NCBI GenBank assembly: GCA_934747885.1
Contig: CAKVHE010000002.1
Location: 310,001-374,000 of the forward strand
Length of the DNA stretch: 64,000 nucleotides
Source of the DNA: an uncultured Clostridia bacterium
Lineage (GTDB): Bacteria; Bacillota; Clostridia; Christensenellales; UBA1242
Reading direction: 5' to 3'
In this document: positions 60,743 to 64,000 of the stretch, piece by piece
Layout: each line of letters starts with the position of its first letter
How positions within the stretch are numbered: the stretch's first letter is position 1
The notes under the pieces: model-generated
Database searches by the model: none
Told to the model about the DNA's origin: nothing
The model's input: only the letters and a program-made list of their open reading frames with translations
Made by a program: the position numbers and the translations under genes

Positions 60743-61054
60743 ATGGAAATAAATTTTAATAAGTTAAAAGAAAAAGATGTAATAGGTTTGTCTAGTGGCA
60801 AAAATATTGGCAGAATTGAAGATATTGTTTTTAATGAAAGTGGTGACGGGGTTAAGTCTTTTTTGCTAACCAAACGCACCAAAGGTTTTAGTTTTAAAAA
60901 ACCGGAAACGCTTGAAATTTTTGTAAAAGACATAAAGTTAATTGGCGAGGATGTGATATTGTATAACGACGCCCCAGAGGGTGATGCTGGTGATGCACTT
61001 TGGGGAGCGGGCGACGTTTATTCACCAAAAGTATTTAAGGTAAATGGTGGCTAA
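60743..61054 (+). CDS. YlmC/YmxH-family sporulation protein with PRC barrel
   Basis: A 103-residue PRC-barrel protein of the YlmC/YmxH family (MEINFNKLKEKDVIGLSSGK; IKLIGEDVILYN), which is conserved in spore formers; its molecular role is not established. The last 20 residues are acidic and Gly-rich. I prefer ATG 60743 over an upstream in-frame TTG at 60731 because the family begins with MxxxFxxLxxKxVI. It diverges from sigG. Confidence 0.82.
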   Translation: MEINFNKLKEKDVIGLSSGKNIGRIEDIVFNESGDGVKSFLLTKRTKGFSFKKPETLEIFVKDIKLIGEDVILYNDAPEGDAGDALWGAGDVYSPKVFKVNGG

Positions 61055-61058
61055 ACAG

Positions 61059-61088
61059 TTGGAAAAACCAAAACCTATGTGATATAAT
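61059..61088 (+). promoter_or_regulatory. Predicted promoter of nrdR
   Basis: TTGGAA, 18 bases, TATAAT with extended -10 TGA. Confidence 0.65.
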
Positions 61089-61105
61089 GTACCTAGGAGA
61101 AAATT

Positions 61106-61573
61106 ATGAAGTGTTTGTTTTGTGGATGTGAAGAAAGCAAAGTGCTAGACAGCCGTTCGGTAGATGAAACCAATGCAATTAGGCGTAGACGCGAGTGCCT
61201 TGGTTGCGGCAAACGTTTTACTACCTACGAAATGGTAGAAACCTCGCCAATTTTGGTAGTAAAGAAAAATGGCGATAGGCAAGCGTTTAGAGTGGATAAA
61301 ATAAAAAGCGGCATAATAAAAGCGTGTGAAAAACGTCCGGTATCAATAAACCAAATTGACGAAGTGGTAGCAAGAATAGAAAAGCGCGTGCAAAATTCTT
61401 TAGAACGCGAAATTCAATCAACTAAGATTGGTGAATATGTAATGCAAGAACTAAAAGAACTGGATCCGGTTGCGTATGTTCGCTTTGCTTCAGTTTATAA
61501 GCAGTTTGAAGACATAAGCACTTTTTATGAATTTGTGGAAAAATTAACGGGAGTTCGTCCTGACAAAAATTAA
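61106..61573 (+). CDS. nrdR: Transcriptional repressor NrdR
   Basis: A 155-residue regulator of ribonucleotide reductase genes. The N-terminal zinc ribbon has C3, C6, C31 and C34 with the NrdR signature DSRSVDETNAIRRRREC. An ATP-cone domain (about 49-139) senses ATP and dATP (VVKKNGDRQAF at its start). AGGAGAAAATT precedes the ATG. No ribonucleotide reductase gene is in the window. Confidence 0.96.
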   Translation: MKCLFCGCEESKVLDSRSVDETNAIRRRRECLGCGKRFTTYEMVETSPILVVKKNGDRQAFRVDKIKSGIIKACEKRPVSINQIDEVVARIEKRVQNSLEREIQSTKIGEYVMQELKELDPVAYVRFASVYKQFEDISTFYEFVEKLTGVRPDKN

Positions 61574-61581
61574 GTAATAAG

Positions 61582-61621
61582 CCTTGGTAAGTTTTAATAT
61601 AATTTACCAAGGTGTTTTTTT
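61582..61621 (+). terminator. Terminator whose right arm carries the feoA ribosome site
   Basis: CCTTGGTAA (61582-61590) pairs with TTACCAAGG (61604-61612), followed by seven Ts that end at the feoA ATG. AAGGTG (61609-61614), the only ribosome site for feoA, is in the right arm and is hidden when the hairpin forms. Confidence 0.75.
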
Positions 61622-61837
61622 ATGCAATTATCAAATGCAAACAAAAAGAAATATATTTTAAAAAGTTTAAACTTTGATACTGAGTATAATGATAGATTGT
61701 TTAGTCAGGGCTTTGTAATAGGTAAGCCTATTGAAGTTATCTTTGCCTCAAAAAATATGTTTATTATAAAAGTAATGAACACAAAGTATGCAATTAACAA
61801 AAATCTGGCTGAAAAAATTGAGGTGCAAGATGAGTGA
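61622..61837 (+). CDS. feoA: FeoA-like ferrous iron transport accessory protein
   Basis: A 71-residue SH3-like protein. LFSQGFVIGKPIEVI and the ending INKNLAEKIEV follow the FeoA pattern. FeoA assists FeoB in Fe(II) uptake from the cytoplasmic side. The start follows a T run directly, with AAGGTG 7 bases upstream inside the hairpin. It overlaps feoB by 8 bases. I see no Fur box or other iron-responsive site in the gap. Confidence 0.85.
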   Translation: MQLSNANKKKYILKSLNFDTEYNDRLFSQGFVIGKPIEVIFASKNMFIIKVMNTKYAINKNLAEKIEVQDE

Positions 61838-63617
61838 AAAGTTTGTAATTGTGGGCAACCCAAACACCGGCAAGACCACATTATTTAACAATCTTACTGG
61901 TTCACGAGAAAAGACAGCAAACTTTGCCGGCGTTACGGTGGGTGCCAAAGAAAAAACCGTAAAAATAAAAGGCGTAGAAGCAAGTTTTGTAGATTTGCCG
62001 GGCGTGTATTCACTTGCAAGTAAAGGCGAAGATGAACAAAATGCCAAAAATTATTTAAGCGAAACCGAGGGCGCTACCATTGTCTTTGTTTGTGACTACA
62101 AACACATTGAGCGCAACATTCAATTATTAAATGAACTCAAACAAAATCAAAATTTAAAAATAAAACTCTTAATAAACAACTATGGTGACCGCTCGGTAAA
62201 CAGTGCCAATAATATCATAAAAACATTTGGTGCAATGGTTGCCGACTTTGCGGGCGAAAAGCGCAATATATTTGAGTATTTGCTTTCAAATATATTTTTA
62301 GATGAGAGCAAATTAAATAAAATAATAAATTTGGTTGGTCAAAGCGCTTTTACAAAGTCGCTATGGTTAGACAAAATGATGTTAAAAACGCCGTTTGTAA
62401 TTGCGTTTGGTTTGGTTACTTTTGCATTGGTGCTTTATTTGGCATTTGGCGCGGTGGGCGAGAGTGCCAGTAATTGGCTAAGCGCGGTAATCAATGCGGG
62501 CGGCGCCAAGGTGGTGAACTTTTTAAAATCAAAAAGTTTGCCGGTTTTGGCAAGCGCGTTTAATGATATATTTATTTTTGCAATTGGCACGGTTTTTTCT
62601 TTTATCCCGCAACTTTTAATTCTGTCATTATTTTTTTATTTGCTAGAATCTAGTGGTGTGCTTCCGCGCCTTGCTATGATGCTAAATAGCGCGCTAGAAA
62701 AAATAGGGCTAAATGGGAAATCACTATTTCCGCTTGTTATGGGCATTGGTTGCACAACTTCGGCAGTAATGCTTACGCGTAGTAACGATAGTGAAAATGT
62801 TCGTGAGCAGACGGCAAAAATGCTGCCTTTTGTAGGGTGCTTTGCAAAACTTCCGGTTTTTATTTGTGTGGCAAGTATGTTCGCAAGAAACTATAACGCC
62901 GTTATAATTTTACTGGTGTTTTTTATATCACTTTTATGGGGGGTAAATTTTAAAAAACATTCAAACAACGATTATTTTATTTTAGAGTTACCAAACCTAA
63001 AATTCCCACCCATAAGCAAGTGTTTAAAGCAAAGCGTGGAAATAATTAAAGAGTACTTAACTCGCGTGTTTGCTATTATTATGATAGTATCTTCGGTTAT
63101 TTGGTTAATGCTAAACATAAACATAGATTTTTCGTTCGGTGAGGTGATAGGTAAAGAATCTATTTTGCAATTTGTGCTTGAAAAACTGGAACCAGTTTTT
63201 AAGCCAATAGGTTTAAACAATTGGAAGGTTTTGCTTGCGCTAATTTCGGGTTTAATTGCAAAAGAAAATATTTTATCAAGCCTAGAACTGCTAGGTGCGC
63301 TTACCAAACTAAATTTGGCATCAGCGCTAAGTCTTTTAATTTTTATTATGTTATATTCGCCGTGCTTACCGGCAGTATTGCAAGCGCGCAAAGAATTTGG
63401 AAAAGCGTTTGCCCGCAAAATGGTATTAAAGCATACATTGGTGGCGTATTTATCTAGTTTTGTATTTTACACTTTTGCAAGCACACTTTGTATTTTTGCG
63501 GGGGTCGGTTTTTTGATTGTGTTTATTGTGCTTTCAAAACTTTTTGTGGCAAAGAGTCCGCAAAAGGAACTTTGCACAATTTCAAATAATTGCAAAAAAT
63601 GTAAATTTAGTGAATAA
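61830..63617 (+). CDS. feoB: Ferrous iron transporter FeoB, short form
   Basis: A 595-residue Fe(II) transporter. The N-terminal G domain has G1 GNPNTGKT (9-16), G3 DLPGVYSL, and NNYGD at the G4 position. The membrane part has about eight helices, two Gate-type regions (around GIGCTTSAVMLTRS and KENILSSLELLG) and a late CLPAVLQARKEFG segment. Typical FeoB proteins have 650-780 residues, so this one is short, mainly in the linker after the G domain. The C-terminus ends in a Cys-containing tail (NCKKCKFSE). I choose ATG 61830 with GAGGTG upstream; an ATG at 61788 is in frame but lies inside feoA. Confidence 0.92.
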   Translation: MSEKFVIVGNPNTGKTTLFNNLTGSREKTANFAGVTVGAKEKTVKIKGVEASFVDLPGVYSLASKGEDEQNAKNYLSETEGATIVFVCDYKHIERNIQLLNELKQNQNLKIKLLINNYGDRSVNSANNIIKTFGAMVADFAGEKRNIFEYLLSNIFLDESKLNKIINLVGQSAFTKSLWLDKMMLKTPFVIAFGLVTFALVLYLAFGAVGESASNWLSAVINAGGAKVVNFLKSKSLPVLASAFNDIFIFAIGTVFSFIPQLLILSLFFYLLESSGVLPRLAMMLNSALEKIGLNGKSLFPLVMGIGCTTSAVMLTRSNDSENVREQTAKMLPFVGCFAKLPVFICVASMFARNYNAVIILLVFFISLLWGVNFKKHSNNDYFILELPNLKFPPISKCLKQSVEIIKEYLTRVFAIIMIVSSVIWLMLNINIDFSFGEVIGKESILQFVLEKLEPVFKPIGLNNWKVLLALISGLIAKENILSSLELLGALTKLNLASALSLLIFIMLYSPCLPAVLQARKEFGKAFARKMVLKHTLVAYLSSFVFYTFASTLCIFAGVGFLIVFIVLSKLFVAKSPQKELCTISNNCKKCKFSE

Positions 63618-63662
63618 AACAAAATTAAAAAAACAAACTAAAATTAAACAAGGAGAGAAACT

Positions 63663-64000
63663 ATGTCTATAAGTTTAATTTTAGTAAGCGCAATAATTTT
63701 GCTTTTAATGTTTGGCGCGGGCGAACGCATTTTGGACAAACTCAAACTAAACGACCGCTGGGCAATTGGAATAATGATTGCAATTGCAATAGGTATTTTA
63801 ATTCCGCCAATAAAAATTACGGACAATTTTTCGTTTTCAATCGGTGGATTTTTAATTCCGGTAGGCTTGTGTGTTTATTTAATGATACGCGCAGGTTGGT
63901 CTTGGGATTTGTTTAGAGCAGTTGTTGGAACCATAGTAACGGCAGGTGCGGTTCTTGGTGTGCAATATCTTTTGCCAAGCGAAACGCCAGAATCAATTGT
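63663..64000 (+). CDS. DUF1614-like membrane protein, 3' end outside window
   Basis: An open frame of 112 codons running off the right edge. AAGGAGAGAAACT precedes the ATG. At least three hydrophobic segments are visible, with RILDKLKLNDRWAIGIMI and a GGFLIPVGLCVYLMIRAG stretch that resembles the DUF1614 (COG4089) family of membrane proteins of unknown function. It follows feoB by 45 bases and may be co-transcribed. The family call is from memory of the pattern and is tentative. Confidence 0.6.
   Translation, partial: MSISLILVSAIILLLMFGAGERILDKLKLNDRWAIGIMIAIAIGILIPPIKITDNFSFSIGGFLIPVGLCVYLMIRAGWSWDLFRAVVGTIVTAGAVLGVQYLLPSETPESI

Overview
The window looks like chromosomal DNA of a low-GC, Gram-positive, endospore-forming Firmicute of the Clostridia type, probably an uncultured gut or animal-associated lineage. 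The grounds are a spoIIGA-sigE pair with sigG beside it, strong AGGAGG-type ribosome sites and TTGACA/TATAAT promoters, intrinsic terminators, a murE with the meso-DAP motif DNPR, and a standard genetic code in which TGA is used as stop. The species cannot be named from sequence alone.

Region 1 (1-23400) is a type IV secretion system (T4SS) in two divergent operons. Leftward run a VirD4/TraG-type coupling ATPase and a large exported protein cut by the window edge. Rightward run two paralogous VirB2/TrbC-like two-helix proteins, a 2123-residue VirB6-like membrane protein, a VirB4 ATPase with a PrgI-like membrane N-terminus, a second VirB6-like giant (2115 residues), and a third, compact relative (866 residues). 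The three VirB6-like proteins share one core plan, including a common extracellular module, but the two giants carry very large insertions at different points. I see no relaxase, VirB8/TcpC, VirB11 or cell-wall hydrolase in the window. This is the most unusual part.

Region 2 (23400-33500) holds housekeeping genes (fba, gap, mnmA, trpS, proS), a zinc-ribbon/TM2 membrane protein, a small coiled-coil protein that may be leaderless, an exported protein whose C-terminus resembles DUF6273 and diversity-generating-retroelement targets, and two unrecognised genes.

Region 3 (33500-37250) is an rRNA operon with 23S and 5S only. A consensus promoter lies about 360 bases before the 23S gene, no 16S gene precedes it, and a 19-bp inverted repeat brackets the 23S gene as a processing stem.

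Region 4 (37300-44620) holds an esterase, lspA, an rluD-type gene, a small membrane protein, tig-clpP-clpX-engB and a metallophosphoesterase.

Region 5 (44650-58400) is a division and cell-wall (dcw) cluster: mraZ, rsmH, an ftsL-like gene, a PASTA penicillin-binding protein, murE, mraY, murD, ftsW, murA, divIB, ftsA, ftsZ. murF, murG, murB and murC are absent from it. MraZ boxes overlap the mraZ promoter.

Region 6 (58330-61060) is the sporulation block: a perfect Spo0A box, spoIIGA, sigE, and a tail-to-tail sigG overlapping sigE by 4 bases, then ylmC/ymxH. The window closes with nrdR, feoA-feoB and a partial DUF1614-like membrane protein. Several hairpins in regions 5 and 6 sit directly on the start of the next gene and may act as attenuators.
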